NCBI RefSeq assembly: GCF_003150675.1
Contig: NZ_QGGB01000008.1
Span: forward strand, 124,001 to 188,000
Length of the DNA: 64,000 nt
Direction: 5' to 3'
Source of the DNA: Rhodohalobacter mucosus
GTDB taxonomy: Bacteria > Bacteroidota > Rhodothermia > Balneolales > Balneolaceae
Part shown: piece by piece, positions 1 to 8,040 of the stretch
Layout of the letters: each line of letters starts with the position of its first letter
Position numbering within the stretch: position 1 is the first letter of the stretch
Program-made: the position numbers and the translations under genes
The notes under the pieces: model-generated
Databases searched by the model: none
Told to the model about the DNA's origin: nothing
What the model saw: the letters and a program-made list of their open reading frames with translations, nothing else

Positions 1-45
1 CTAATTTAGAAGTTTCTTTGCCTCATTCACAGACGAAATTTACCC

Positions 46-1164
46 ATGAATAGCAGAGCAGCTGAGCCCCGGAAAATCATTCATGTGGATATGGATGCTT
101 TTTACGCCTCTGTTGAGCAGCGTGACAAGCCGGAATATCGCGGCAAACCCGTAGTTGTTGGGGGCTCACCTCAGGGAAGAGGAGTGGTAGCCGCAGCAAG
201 CTATGAGGCACGCAAATTCGGTATACATTCTGCCATGCCGGCATCGCGTGCCGTTCAGCTCTGTCCGAATGCCGTTTTTTTAAAACCGCGGTTTGACGTT
301 TACAAAGAGGTATCGGGTCAAATACGCGAGATCTTTTTTGAATATACTGACCTTGTGGAACCTCTCTCCCTGGATGAAGCCTACCTGGACGTTACGGTGA
401 ACCGCAAAAACAACCCCTCTGCCACCCTCATTGCACGGGAGATTAAAAAAAGGATTCGCAATGCAACGGAACTGACCGCTTCGGCAGGTGTTGCAGGAAA
501 TAAGTTTCTGGCCAAAATCGCTTCCGACCTTGACAAGCCGAACGGATTGAGCATCATCACTCCCGATGAAGCCGAAGCATTTATCGAGCAGCTGCCCATC
601 GGCGACTTTTACGGAGTGGGAAAGGCAACACAACAGAAAATGGAAAAGCTGGGCATCCGCACAGGCAAGGACCTGAAAAAATGGAGTGAGGTGGATCTGG
701 TTAAACAGTTCGGCAAGTCGGGCCACCACTATTACCGGATTGCACGAGGCATTGACAACCGAACCGTTAAACCGGACCGAATTCGAAAGTCGATCGGAAA
801 AGAGCGCACATTTTCTGAGGATGTGTCGGACCTGGAATGGATTCATGAGTTCCTGGACGAGCTGTCCGGTAAAATCTCGCAATCGATGAAAAAACTGGAT
901 GCTTCCGGCAAGACCATAACGCTAAAGGTTCGTTACCGCAATTTTGAAACCGTAACCAGAAGTGCAACTCTCCACCACTATACCCATAGCGCTGAGGAGC
1001 TTGCAGCAACGGCAAAAACCCTGCTGGCTGAGACGGAGGCTGGAATAAGGGAGGTCAGGCTACTGGGAATTTCCGTATCATCCCTCAACCTTACAGAAGG
1101 CGGTTCTTTTGGAGAACAACTTGAACTGCCATTCAGGCTGGCCGCAGGGAAAACCACAAAGTAG
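46..1164 (+). CDS. dinB: DNA polymerase IV (Y-family translesion polymerase)
   Basis: A 372-residue Y-family polymerase, which copies past damaged template bases at the cost of accuracy. The palm carries the metal ligands in HVDMDAFYASVE (Asp15) and SLDEAYLDV (Asp110-Glu111), matching Asp8 and Asp103-Glu104 of E. coli DinB. The steric-gate position that excludes ribonucleotides is Tyr20. A helix-hairpin-helix thumb region follows at about residues 185-230 and the little-finger domain at about 250-350. The C-terminal tail has EQLELPF, a standard beta-clamp-binding peptide, so it should be recruited to replication forks by the sliding clamp. Length is normal for the family. It starts at the first ATG, 45 bases into the window, so its promoter is only partly visible. 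The next gene follows after about 75 bases on the same strand and is probably unrelated in function. Confidence 0.96.
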   Translation: MNSRAAEPRKIIHVDMDAFYASVEQRDKPEYRGKPVVVGGSPQGRGVVAAASYEARKFGIHSAMPASRAVQLCPNAVFLKPRFDVYKEVSGQIREIFFEYTDLVEPLSLDEAYLDVTVNRKNNPSATLIAREIKKRIRNATELTASAGVAGNKFLAKIASDLDKPNGLSIITPDEAEAFIEQLPIGDFYGVGKATQQKMEKLGIRTGKDLKKWSEVDLVKQFGKSGHHYYRIARGIDNRTVKPDRIRKSIGKERTFSEDVSDLEWIHEFLDELSGKISQSMKKLDASGKTITLKVRYRNFETVTRSATLHHYTHSAEELAATAKTLLAETEAGIREVRLLGISVSSLNLTEGGSFGEQLELPFRLAAGKTTK

Positions 1165-1238
1165 ATATCGCTGTCAATGATCCCAACGGAACCCCGGCAT
1201 CACAAGAAATGTAAAAACAGAATACACACCGCATCAGC

Positions 1239-2234
1239 ATGGATCCCGTAACCCAAGGCCTTGTAGGAGCTTCGGCAGCCTTTCTGTTCTCCGACAGCGA
1301 GAAGGCCCGGCCTGCAGCGCTCACAGGGGCTCTTTCCGCCATGGCGGCAGACCTGGATATTTTTATTGCAAGCCCGAGCGATCCGCTGCTCAACATTGAA
1401 ATGCACCGCCAGTTTACGCATTCGCTTCTTTTTATTCCCGCAGGCGCCCTGCTTGTATCCGTTGTTCTCTATCTTTTTTTGAAAAAGCGGTTGAATTTCC
1501 GCCAGCTTTACATCTACTCATTTGCGGGATTTTCAACGGCAGGGCTACTGGACGCCTGTACCAGCTACGGTACCCAGCTTCTCTGGCCATTTGCAGATAC
1601 CCGAATTGCCTGGAGCGTTATTTCTATTTTTGATCCGCTCGTTACGGCCGGACTGATTCTGTTTGTTGTTCCGGCCCTGATAAAGAAGAAAAAACGATTT
1701 GCATACATGTCCCTGGGCTGGCTGACTCTGTTTCTGCTTTATGGTCTATTGCAGCAGCAGCGTGCTGAATCGGCGGCGGAGCGCCTGGCGGACAGCCGTT
1801 CCCATTCTCCAACAGAGTGGGTTGTAAAGCCCACGCTTGGTAATCAGATTCTGTGGCGGGTTAACTACAAGCAGGGCGGCAAAATTTATACAGACGCCAT
1901 CCGGACCGGTATTTTTTCAGGAATCCGAATTTATGAGGGCGAAAGCAGTGATGAAGTAAATCCGCAGTCGGAATATAAAAACATTGAAGGCACCACGCTC
2001 TATCGTGACCTGCTCCGTTTTGAAGCACTCAGCGATGGATACCTGGTGCGCCATCCTGAACGCCCTGATGTAATCGGTGACGCCAGGTTCTCTATGCTGC
2101 CAACTTCCATAACCCCGCTCTGGGGCATAGAGGCAGACACCACGCTGACAGGCCGGCATGCACCCTTTCTCTATTTCAGGGATTCGGGCCAGGAAGTGAG
2201 GAATGAGTACCTCAGAATGTTAACACATAATTAA
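1239..2234 (+). CDS. Membrane-bound DUF457/YdjM-type metal-dependent hydrolase
   Basis: A 331-residue integral membrane protein of the family annotated as inner-membrane metal-dependent hydrolase (DUF457, YdjM/YbcI-like). The N-terminal half has the family hallmarks MDPVTQGLVGAS, MAADLDIFI (about residue 36) and HRQFTHSLLF (about residue 60), whose Asp and His residues are the presumed metal ligands. Four to five hydrophobic segments span about residues 60-170. The C-terminal 150 residues are soluble, rich in aromatic residues, and probably face the periplasm. Substrate and reaction are not established for the family; an earlier name ties it to SOS regulation, and the gene follows a translesion polymerase, but I saw no LexA-type operator. 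The start is an ATG with no obvious Shine-Dalgarno sequence. Confidence 0.85.
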   Translation: MDPVTQGLVGASAAFLFSDSEKARPAALTGALSAMAADLDIFIASPSDPLLNIEMHRQFTHSLLFIPAGALLVSVVLYLFLKKRLNFRQLYIYSFAGFSTAGLLDACTSYGTQLLWPFADTRIAWSVISIFDPLVTAGLILFVVPALIKKKKRFAYMSLGWLTLFLLYGLLQQQRAESAAERLADSRSHSPTEWVVKPTLGNQILWRVNYKQGGKIYTDAIRTGIFSGIRIYEGESSDEVNPQSEYKNIEGTTLYRDLLRFEALSDGYLVRHPERPDVIGDARFSMLPTSITPLWGIEADTTLTGRHAPFLYFRDSGQEVRNEYLRMLTHN

Positions 2235-2260
2235 TCTTCGCCGATTTTTTTCGCTCCTCT

Positions 2261-2288
2261 AAAACTTTTTTGAATCCCCTGTCGTCTT
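2261..2288 (+). promoter_or_regulatory. Possible ECF-sigma-type promoter upstream of the sigma operon
   Basis: The 100-base gap before the sigma gene contains AAAACTTTTT (2261-2270) followed by CGTCTT (2283-2288). An AAC/T-rich -35 with a CGTC -10 is the usual form of ECF promoters, and ECF operons are commonly autoregulated. The distance between the two elements (12 bases) is shorter than the usual 16-17 unless the -35 begins further left, so this is a tentative call. Confidence 0.35.
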
Positions 2289-2334
2289 AAACATAAACCC
2301 ACAAACCAATAACAACAGCGTCAAATTGAACGAA

Positions 2335-2904
2335 ATGGACGACATTTCGCTGATACGACTGGCCCAAAACGGGGATGCCAACGCATTCAATGAGCTTGCA
2401 CAGCGCTGGCAGGGAAAAATTCACCGGTTTGTATACGGGTTCTTTGGAAATGCAGACGATGCCGGAGAGATTACGCAAAAAACATTGATTCGCGTATACA
2501 GAAAGGTTCAGGACCTGGATGATCCGGCCCGTTTTTCGTCCTGGATCTACCGCATAGCCAACAACCTTTGCCTGGATGAACTGAAGCGCGCAGGACGCAG
2601 GAGGTCAACCCCTCTGAACGGAGAAGAGACACTGATCGCCGATTCGCCCAGCCGCACTCCCGCAGGACAGCTGGAAAACAGGGAGCTGGGCGAAATTATT
2701 CAGGATGCATTGGTCCTGCTGCCTGACGAACAGCGAATTGTTATTGTTTTGAAAGAATATGAAGGGATGAAGTTTCGGGAAATTGCCGACATCCTTGAGG
2801 AGCCCGAAAATACAATCAAATCAAGAATGTATTACGGGCTAAAAACCCTCAGAAACACATTAACAAAGTGGAACATACCCAAGGAGTACCTGAACCATGA
2901 ATAA
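2335..2904 (+). CDS. RNA polymerase sigma factor, ECF subfamily
   Basis: A sigma-70 family factor of the extracytoplasmic-function group with only regions 2 and 4. Region 2 (about residues 15-85) includes the core-binding helix and the -10 recognition part with SSWIYRIANNLCLDELKR. Region 4 (about 120-180) has LPDEQRIVIVLKEYEGMKF followed by the helix-turn-helix EIADILEEPENTIKSRM. The frame is open from a TTG at 2326, but the ATG at 2335 gives MDDISLIRLAQNG, which aligns with normal ECF N-termini, so I prefer it (189 residues). The stop overlaps the start of the next gene by 8 bases, which indicates translational coupling with its anti-sigma factor. It probably senses an envelope or stress signal through that partner. 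Confidence 0.92.
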   Translation: MDDISLIRLAQNGDANAFNELAQRWQGKIHRFVYGFFGNADDAGEITQKTLIRVYRKVQDLDDPARFSSWIYRIANNLCLDELKRAGRRRSTPLNGEETLIADSPSRTPAGQLENRELGEIIQDALVLLPDEQRIVIVLKEYEGMKFREIADILEEPENTIKSRMYYGLKTLRNTLTKWNIPKEYLNHE

Positions 2905-3586
2905 AGAAGAAACCAGAAACCGTCTGATGGACTATCTCTACGATGAGATGGAAAGCGAGGAAAGAGCCGCATTTGAGAAGCAGCTTTCAGCCGATAAGGA
3001 GCTTCAGAATGAACTGAATGAACTGAAGTCTGCGCGATCGCTTTTTTCGAACATACCGTATGAAGCCCCATCCGGTTTGCTCTTCCAGGTGAATGATAAA
3101 TCATCTGAACCGGACAGGGAGTCGCTGCCTGATGCGGAACAGCGCACTGCCCGCGGAGCATCCATTTACTCACTGTTCGGGCGCGGACTTGCAGCGGCAG
3201 CCATCTTACTGATCGGTGTATTTATTACCGCTTTTGCCGGCATCGAGTTTGGCAAAACGGAGAGCGGGTTCTATCTCACAATCGGTGAGCCTCCTGCCGT
3301 ATCACAATCCGGACTCAGCGAGGAAGATGTGCTGAATGTGGTGACCCAGATGCGCGAGGAGAACGCCATCATGATGGCGGCCATGCTCGATCAGGCTCAG
3401 GCACAACAGAATGAGCAGCTTGAGGAGGCCATCAACATTCTAACGACTTACTATGAGGATCGCCGTCAGCAGGACCTGATGCTTATTTCAGAGGGTTTCA
3501 ACCAGCTGGAGAGAGACACCTACTCCCGCTTCCGGCAGACAGATGAAACACTGGGCAACCTTATCTACGCACTGAGCAACCCATAA
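2897..3586 (+). CDS. Membrane-anchored anti-sigma factor (probable)
   Basis: A 229-residue single-pass membrane protein whose start codon lies inside the sigma gene, the standard arrangement for an anti-sigma partner. The cytoplasmic part (1-95) is helical and acidic, with MDYLYDEMESEERAAFEKQL resembling the anti-sigma domain of zf-HC2 proteins, but the HxxxCxxC zinc ligands are absent. One transmembrane helix spans about 96-115. The exported part (about 120-229) is Gln/Glu-rich and probably coiled-coil, with LDQAQAQQNEQLEEAINIL. I infer that it holds the ECF factor at the membrane and releases it on an envelope signal. The assignment rests on position, topology and the N-terminal pattern rather than on a clear family signature. 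Confidence 0.75.
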   Translation: MNKEETRNRLMDYLYDEMESEERAAFEKQLSADKELQNELNELKSARSLFSNIPYEAPSGLLFQVNDKSSEPDRESLPDAEQRTARGASIYSLFGRGLAAAAILLIGVFITAFAGIEFGKTESGFYLTIGEPPAVSQSGLSEEDVLNVVTQMREENAIMMAAMLDQAQAQQNEQLEEAINILTTYYEDRRQQDLMLISEGFNQLERDTYSRFRQTDETLGNLIYALSNP

Positions 3587-3604
3587 AGATTAAACATTTA
3601 TATT

Positions 3605-4849
3605 ATGAAGACACTTATCAAACTGATCCTGATTATCATTGCCATACTGCTCGGTGAACAACAGTTACAAGCTCAGAATGCCAATAATCAGATTGACTCC
3701 CAGATCCGAATCGCCGAAAGTATTCTGGAAGAGATATTTAAAAGCCCGGATTCCAATGCGCGTAATTTTTTTCCGGGGGGGCAAAAATTGGTACAAGGTG
3801 AATACATACCCGGCATAGGGGTGCACTTCAAAATTGACATCAGCCAATCCAGGTTTTACATGGACAGAGACAGCAGCAAAACAATATCCGGTAGTGTTGT
3901 AACCAAAGAATGGGTAGAGGAAAGAATGCTGGAGTACTACAACGGATATGCGGCGCAGCTGCGAAGCGTGCCCGACAGGGAGCAGGTGCGAATCACGTAC
4001 GGTTCCGATACCATAAACCGGAGTGTTTTCATAATTGGGCGTCGACAGGAGATTTCATATGAAAGTCCTGAAACAATCACCGCCTGGGCATCCATGTCCG
4101 ACATCAAAGCGTATGCATCCGGAAATTTGTCTGAACGTCAGTTTCGCGAACGTCTGACGATACAGGATATAAGTGAACAGGATGAAAGGAGGGATCTTAA
4201 CATTTTTGCCTCTGTCCTGGAAACCGCCATGAACAGCGCCGAAACCGAACATCTTCGTGTTCGGCGTGAACCCACCTACGAATACCTGCCGGGTTACGGG
4301 GTTCATTATCACGTACGCGTCGGTACAGGATCTTCGTTTTCATTCGGAATTCTGGAAGACATCGCCGTAGATCTTGACGAGGCGGATCTTGAGGATTTTG
4401 ATATAGAGATCGATCTGGGTGACATTGATGTGGATCAGAACAGATTCGAGTTTGATCTCGACAGCATGGACATTTCTATACAGAGAATGGCCGATTCTAT
4501 GAAGGTTTATGCAGAGGGCATCCGGATCGATACGGCGCAGCTCAGGCAGCACGCTGAGCAGGCCCGTCAGCAAGCCGAACAGATGCGGCAGCGTTTTGAA
4601 CTTCGGATTGCAGAGAGAGACAGCGTTGATCTGTCAGGCGATGCCGAACTGATGATGGACGAGCTAATACAAACCATGCGAGATTATTCCGGAACGCTGG
4701 CCAGTCTTGAGGAGGATCAGCTGCTGGTGATTACCCTGCACTGGGAAGGACGGAACCCGTCGCTGCCAGAACGCACGCAAATCCGCATAATCAAAGGCGA
4801 TCTGCAGCGGGGCGCTGAGCCGGAAATTGAAGAAATCAGGCGTAGATAA
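3605..4849 (+). CDS. Secreted acidic coiled-coil protein of unknown function
   Basis: A 414-residue protein with a clear signal peptide (hydrophobic residues 4-17, likely cleavage after QAQ near residue 24). I do not recognise a family. Residues 25-235 hold two similar segments, each with a PG-x-GVHF/Y pattern (YIPGIGVHFKID and YLPGYGVHYHVRV), suggesting an internal duplication. Residues about 250-295 are extremely acidic (LDEADLEDFDIEIDLGDID), and about 300-345 form a Gln/Glu-rich heptad coiled coil (QHAEQARQQAEQMRQRFEL). It sits 18 bases behind the anti-sigma gene and before a strong terminator, so it is the third member of that operon. A role as envelope sensor or as a target of the sigma factor is inference only. 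Confidence 0.8.
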   Translation: MKTLIKLILIIIAILLGEQQLQAQNANNQIDSQIRIAESILEEIFKSPDSNARNFFPGGQKLVQGEYIPGIGVHFKIDISQSRFYMDRDSSKTISGSVVTKEWVEERMLEYYNGYAAQLRSVPDREQVRITYGSDTINRSVFIIGRRQEISYESPETITAWASMSDIKAYASGNLSERQFRERLTIQDISEQDERRDLNIFASVLETAMNSAETEHLRVRREPTYEYLPGYGVHYHVRVGTGSSFSFGILEDIAVDLDEADLEDFDIEIDLGDIDVDQNRFEFDLDSMDISIQRMADSMKVYAEGIRIDTAQLRQHAEQARQQAEQMRQRFELRIAERDSVDLSGDAELMMDELIQTMRDYSGTLASLEEDQLLVITLHWEGRNPSLPERTQIRIIKGDLQRGAEPEIEEIRRR

Positions 4850-4870
4850 CCTGACCCGTGAAACCTCAGA

Positions 4871-4907
4871 AAAAAGCCGCTGACCCGATACAGGTCAGCG
4901 GCTTTTT
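4871..4907 (+). terminator. Rho-independent terminator of the sigma operon
   Basis: A perfect inverted repeat: AAAAAGCCGCTGACC (4871-4885), a 7-base loop, then its exact complement at 4893-4907 ending in a T run. It lies 22 bases after the stop of the secreted protein gene. The A and T runs on both sides make it able to work in both directions. Confidence 0.93.
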
Positions 4908-4950
4908 ATTTGTTCCTTTAACGGAGTCTTCGGATAATCTGACCCTGTCT

Positions 4951-5184
4951 CCCGGTCAGCTTGACCGGGGGGCATGATCGATGGAGGGTACTATCCGTCT
5001 CACGATCAGCCTGACCGTGCAGAAGAAGTAACACATCAAAGCCCTACGGCAGAACTCCTCAAGAGCAACCCTGCAAGTAGGTTAAGCGGGCAAGCTGCCC
5101 GCTGGACTAAGGAAGTCCCTCCTTCAACCGTTCAAGGTATAAGACACCCCGGACTGGATGTCCAGGGAACTTGGGACAAACCCG
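4951..5184 (+). repeat. REP-like four-hairpin module, upstream copy
   Basis: Four short palindromes share the form GGnCA-loop-TGnCC with a 3-base loop: 4951-4969 (CCCGGTCA/TGACCGGG), 5004-5018 (CGATCA/TGACCG, one mismatch), 5085-5103 (AGCGGGCA/TGCCCGCT) and 5147-5167 (degenerate, GGAC/GTCC). The 179 bases from 5006 to 5184 recur at 5979-6157 with 8 differences, in the same orientation. The upstream-most hairpin is also duplicated in form and spacing (see 5926). An open frame at 4974-5204 lies inside this repeat and is not considered a gene. Together with the transposase it forms a probable REP/RAYT unit. Confidence 0.85.
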
Positions 5185-5250
5185 TTGAATGTTATTCTAA
5201 ATAATCAAATATTTCCCTGAATTGAACGGAGAGAATATAATCCTACATCC

Positions 5251-5907
5251 ATGCCTTTCTACAGGAGAAATCTTCCGCACTTGCAAGAGCCGGGGGCTGA
5301 GTACTTTGTAACCTTTCGATTAGCGGGTTCTCTTCCTAAAGAAGTGATTCTGCAACTCAAGGAATCCAGGCATTTTTTGGAAAAAGATTTTTGCAAGGAC
5401 GTCGATTATCAGCTCAGAAAACGCAGGATTGACGAATTGTTTTTCAAAAAATACGAGTCATTATTGGACAGTCAGAGCACAGGACCTCATTGGCTGAAGA
5501 AAAAATCTATTGCTGCTATCGTGATGGAAGCACTTCATTTTCGCGATCGTAAAGAATACGATCTATATGCCTATTGCATTATGAGCAATCACGTGCACAT
5601 CGTATTCAAAGATCTCTCTCCATATCAATTGAACCCGATACCCGAAAAAGAAAAGGAGAAAGCATTTCCGGTAACAAAAATCATGCACAGCCTGAAGTCC
5701 TACACCGCGTTAATGGCCAACAGGAAATTAAACAGAACCGGTGCTTTCTGGCATGAAGAGAGCTACGACCGAATGATCCGAAGTGAAACAGAGCTGGAAA
5801 ACACCATCAGGTATACATTAAACAATCCCGTCAAAATAAATCTTGTAACAGATTGGTGGGATTGGCCATATAATTACTGTAAACCCGAGTTTTCGGAGAG
5901 TTTTTAA
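5251..5907 (+). CDS. REP-associated tyrosine transposase (RAYT, Y1/HUH family)
   Basis: A 218-residue member of the IS200-like Y1 transposase superfamily, RAYT branch: single-strand DNA nucleases that recognise REP hairpins. Visible hallmarks are the HUH metal site NHVHIVF (His114, His116), FWHEESYDRMIR, and the catalytic tyrosine in YTLNNPVK (Tyr188) followed by WDWPYN, which aligns with the C-terminal WPF of E. coli TnpA-REP. The N-terminus MPFYRRNLPHLQ and YFVTFRL is also typical. It is flanked on both sides by copies of a four-hairpin repeat module, which supports the RAYT call over a transposing IS200/IS605 element. The frame is intact. The gene is more AT-rich than its neighbours, consistent with horizontal origin. 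Start is the ATG at 5251. Confidence 0.92.
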   Translation: MPFYRRNLPHLQEPGAEYFVTFRLAGSLPKEVILQLKESRHFLEKDFCKDVDYQLRKRRIDELFFKKYESLLDSQSTGPHWLKKKSIAAIVMEALHFRDRKEYDLYAYCIMSNHVHIVFKDLSPYQLNPIPEKEKEKAFPVTKIMHSLKSYTALMANRKLNRTGAFWHEESYDRMIRSETELENTIRYTLNNPVKINLVTDWWDWPYNYCKPEFSESF

Positions 5908-5925
5908 TTTGCTCAATAAACAATC

Positions 5926-6157
5926 TTTGGACAAGCTGTCCGGGGTACATGTTCCAACATAAAGTAGTGCCCCTCCGGTCAGCCTGACCGTGCAGAAGAA
6001 GTAACACATCAAAGCCCTACGGCAGAACTCCTCAAGAGCAACCCTGCAAGCAGGTTAAGCGGGCAAGCTGCCCGCTGGACTAAGGAAGTTCCTCCTTCAA
6101 CCATTTAAGGTATAAGACACCCCGGACAGGCTGTCCGGGGGACTTGGGACAAACCCG
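5926..6157 (+). repeat. REP-like four-hairpin module, downstream copy
   Basis: Second copy of the module. Hairpins lie at 5926-5944 (GGACA/TGTCC), 5976-5990 (CGGTCA/TGACCG), 6058-6076 (AGCGGGCA/TGCCCGCT) and 6120-6140 (CCCCGGACA/TGTCCGGGG, perfect 9-bp arms). Distances between hairpin starts are about 50, 82 and 62 bases, against 53, 81 and 62 in the upstream copy. The identity block ends at 6157, three bases before the stop codon of the convergent osmC-type gene. The third stem base varies T-A, A-T or G-C between hairpins while pairing is kept. Confidence 0.85.
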
Positions 6158-6160
6158 CAC

Positions 6161-6595
6161 TCACCCATTCAGCGTATAATCGAGCGTAATATCGGCATTG
6201 AGCACTTTGGACACGGGGCATCCCTTTTTCGCGCCTTCTGCAAGCTCGTCGAACTTGTCGTTTTCAATTCCCGGAACTTTGGCATCCAGTTTCAGGGCAA
6301 TTTTGGTAATGGCCCAACCGCCATTCTGCTTATCAAGCGAGAGTTCTGCATCCACGCTGAGTGTATCTGCCGTATATCCCTCTTTCTCCAGGGCAACACT
6401 GAGAGCCATGGCATAGCATCCTGAATGGGCGGCTGCAATCAGCTCTTCCGGATTGGTCCCAAGTTTACCATCTTCATTTTCAAAGCGTAATTTTACGGAG
6501 TACGGCTGCTCGTCGAATGCACCGCTTTGCGTGGTTAGCATTCCTTTTCCGCTGGTGCCGGCTCCTTTCCAAACTGCTTTCGCTGTACGTTTCAT
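6161..6595 (-). CDS. OsmC family peroxiredoxin
   Basis: A 144-residue OsmC/Ohr-superfamily thiol peroxidase that reduces organic hydroperoxides in the cytoplasm. The two redox cysteines are present in their expected contexts: Cys60 in AHSGCYAMALS and Cys126 in KKGCPVSK. The sequence follows the OsmC rather than the Ohr pattern, with the N-terminal TAKAVWKGAGTSGKG and GTNPEELIAAAHSGC. Full length. The stop codon lies only 3 bases beyond a REP-type repeat module, so the natural 3' flank has probably been replaced by the mobile repeat. It is transcribed away from the adaptor gene at 6839, with a 243-base divergent spacer between them. Confidence 0.93.
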   Translation of the reverse strand: MKRTAKAVWKGAGTSGKGMLTTQSGAFDEQPYSVKLRFENEDGKLGTNPEELIAAAHSGCYAMALSVALEKEGYTADTLSVDAELSLDKQNGGWAITKIALKLDAKVPGIENDKFDELAEGAKKGCPVSKVLNADITLDYTLNG

Positions 6596-6838
6596 AGATT
6601 TTCAATCAATGGGTTAATGGTTGTTTAATAACAAAGAAATTGCGGAATATTTCGTTCACCCTTTACACTGATCTCACTCTCCTAGCTGCCCGAAAGTAAT
6701 GTAAAATGAACCTTTTAAACGATTGCACTGCATGCCTATGCTCCCGGGAGCCCGATAAAAAATTTTTCACATCAGTAACATTTTGAACACGCTTTCGTAG
6801 AGTGACGAAGATAACGAATCAACAACAAATTTTGATAT

Positions 6839-7960
6839 ATGATGGGAAATCGACGCACTCGAAAACGAATCTGGATCACACTGACAACTGTAATTATTCT
6901 GGGCGGAGGTGCATTTTTTCTGATCTACAGTCAGTCTTCTGATGATGAAGTTCAGGAAGATCCGCATGTGGTCGCCGAGGTAGGCACCGTAATTGAAAAA
7001 GCACTCGCGGTGGGCACAATTGAGCCTGACAATGAAATTGAAGTAAAGTCAAAAATTTCGGGCGTGGTCAATAAAATTTATGCCGAACCGGGCGACTACG
7101 TGGAAGAAGGCGATCCACTTATTGAAGTGCGGCCGGACCCCACCCCGCTTGAGCTGGCTGAAGCCAAACGGAATGTAGAACGAACCGAAATTGAGAAAGA
7201 GAATCTCTCAAGGGAGATGGAAAGAATGCGGGTACTCCGGGAAAGCAATCTTGCATCCGATGCTGAATTTGAGGAACTCGAGCAGCGGTTCAAGGATGTT
7301 CAGATTCGCCTTCAGATCAATCAGGAAAGGCTTCAACTGCTTGAAACAGGCAGAATTACAATGGGAGACACCATGATCGAATCAATTATTCGCGCGCCCA
7401 TCGACGGATATATTCTTGAAAAAATGGTGGATGTTGGTGAGCCCGTTGTGCCCCTTACCTCGTACCAGGCAGGTACGGCATTGATGAGCATTGCCGGTAT
7501 GGACCAGCTTCTGTTCAAAGGCACGGTTGATGAAATTGATGTAGGCAAAATGACGGAAGGGATGAAAGCTGAAATCAAGATTGGCGCTGTTCCGGGCTCC
7601 GTGGTTTATGGCGAAGTATCCAGAATTTCCCTCAAGGCAACTACTGAAGACAACGCAACCGTATTTCCGGTTGAAATTACAATCACCGATCCAAATGACG
7701 TGGTTCTGCGCGCCGGCTACTCTGCCAACGCAGACATTATCATTGAACAGATGGTTGATGTTGTAACCATACCTGAACGGGTCATCATACTGCGGGACGG
7801 CCAAAGCTATGTGGAAATTCCTGGAGTTCAGCCTGGCACCCGGGAAGAGATTATGATTGAGACCGGTTTGAGTGATGCGATTACCACGGCTGTGGTTGAA
7901 GGCCTCGAAGAGGGCGACAAAGTTCTTGAGAAACCCGTACGAGAGCTTGCCATCCGATAA
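6839..7960 (+). CDS. Periplasmic adaptor (HlyD/MacA-type) of an efflux system
   Basis: A 373-residue membrane-fusion protein. One N-terminal membrane helix (about residues 10-31) anchors it in the inner membrane. A split lipoyl-like domain follows (SGVVNKIYAEPGDYVEEGDPL, about 75-95, and RAPIDGYILEKMVDVGEPV, about 183-203), separated by a coiled-coil hairpin (about 105-165), then beta-barrel and membrane-proximal domains to the end. Such adaptors link an inner-membrane pump to an outer-membrane channel. The two following genes are MacB/FtsX-type permeases, so a MacAB-like ABC exporter is likely, although no ATPase gene is adjacent. Two successive ATG codons begin the frame; either could be the start. 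Confidence 0.9.
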   Translation: MMGNRRTRKRIWITLTTVIILGGGAFFLIYSQSSDDEVQEDPHVVAEVGTVIEKALAVGTIEPDNEIEVKSKISGVVNKIYAEPGDYVEEGDPLIEVRPDPTPLELAEAKRNVERTEIEKENLSREMERMRVLRESNLASDAEFEELEQRFKDVQIRLQINQERLQLLETGRITMGDTMIESIIRAPIDGYILEKMVDVGEPVVPLTSYQAGTALMSIAGMDQLLFKGTVDEIDVGKMTEGMKAEIKIGAVPGSVVYGEVSRISLKATTEDNATVFPVEITITDPNDVVLRAGYSANADIIIEQMVDVVTIPERVIILRDGQSYVEIPGVQPGTREEIMIETGLSDAITTAVVEGLEEGDKVLEKPVRELAIR

Positions 7961-8040
7961 CAAGGCCGATTGATTGCCAGCTACCGGTTCAGCCGTTGGT
8001 TTGGTCTGGGTCTACCGCAGTTACTATAGACATTTGATTT

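Noticed and set aside
4974-5204. A 76-codon open frame before the transposase gene
   Set aside because: It lies within the duplicated hairpin module, has no family features, and its equivalent in the second copy is not open in the same way.
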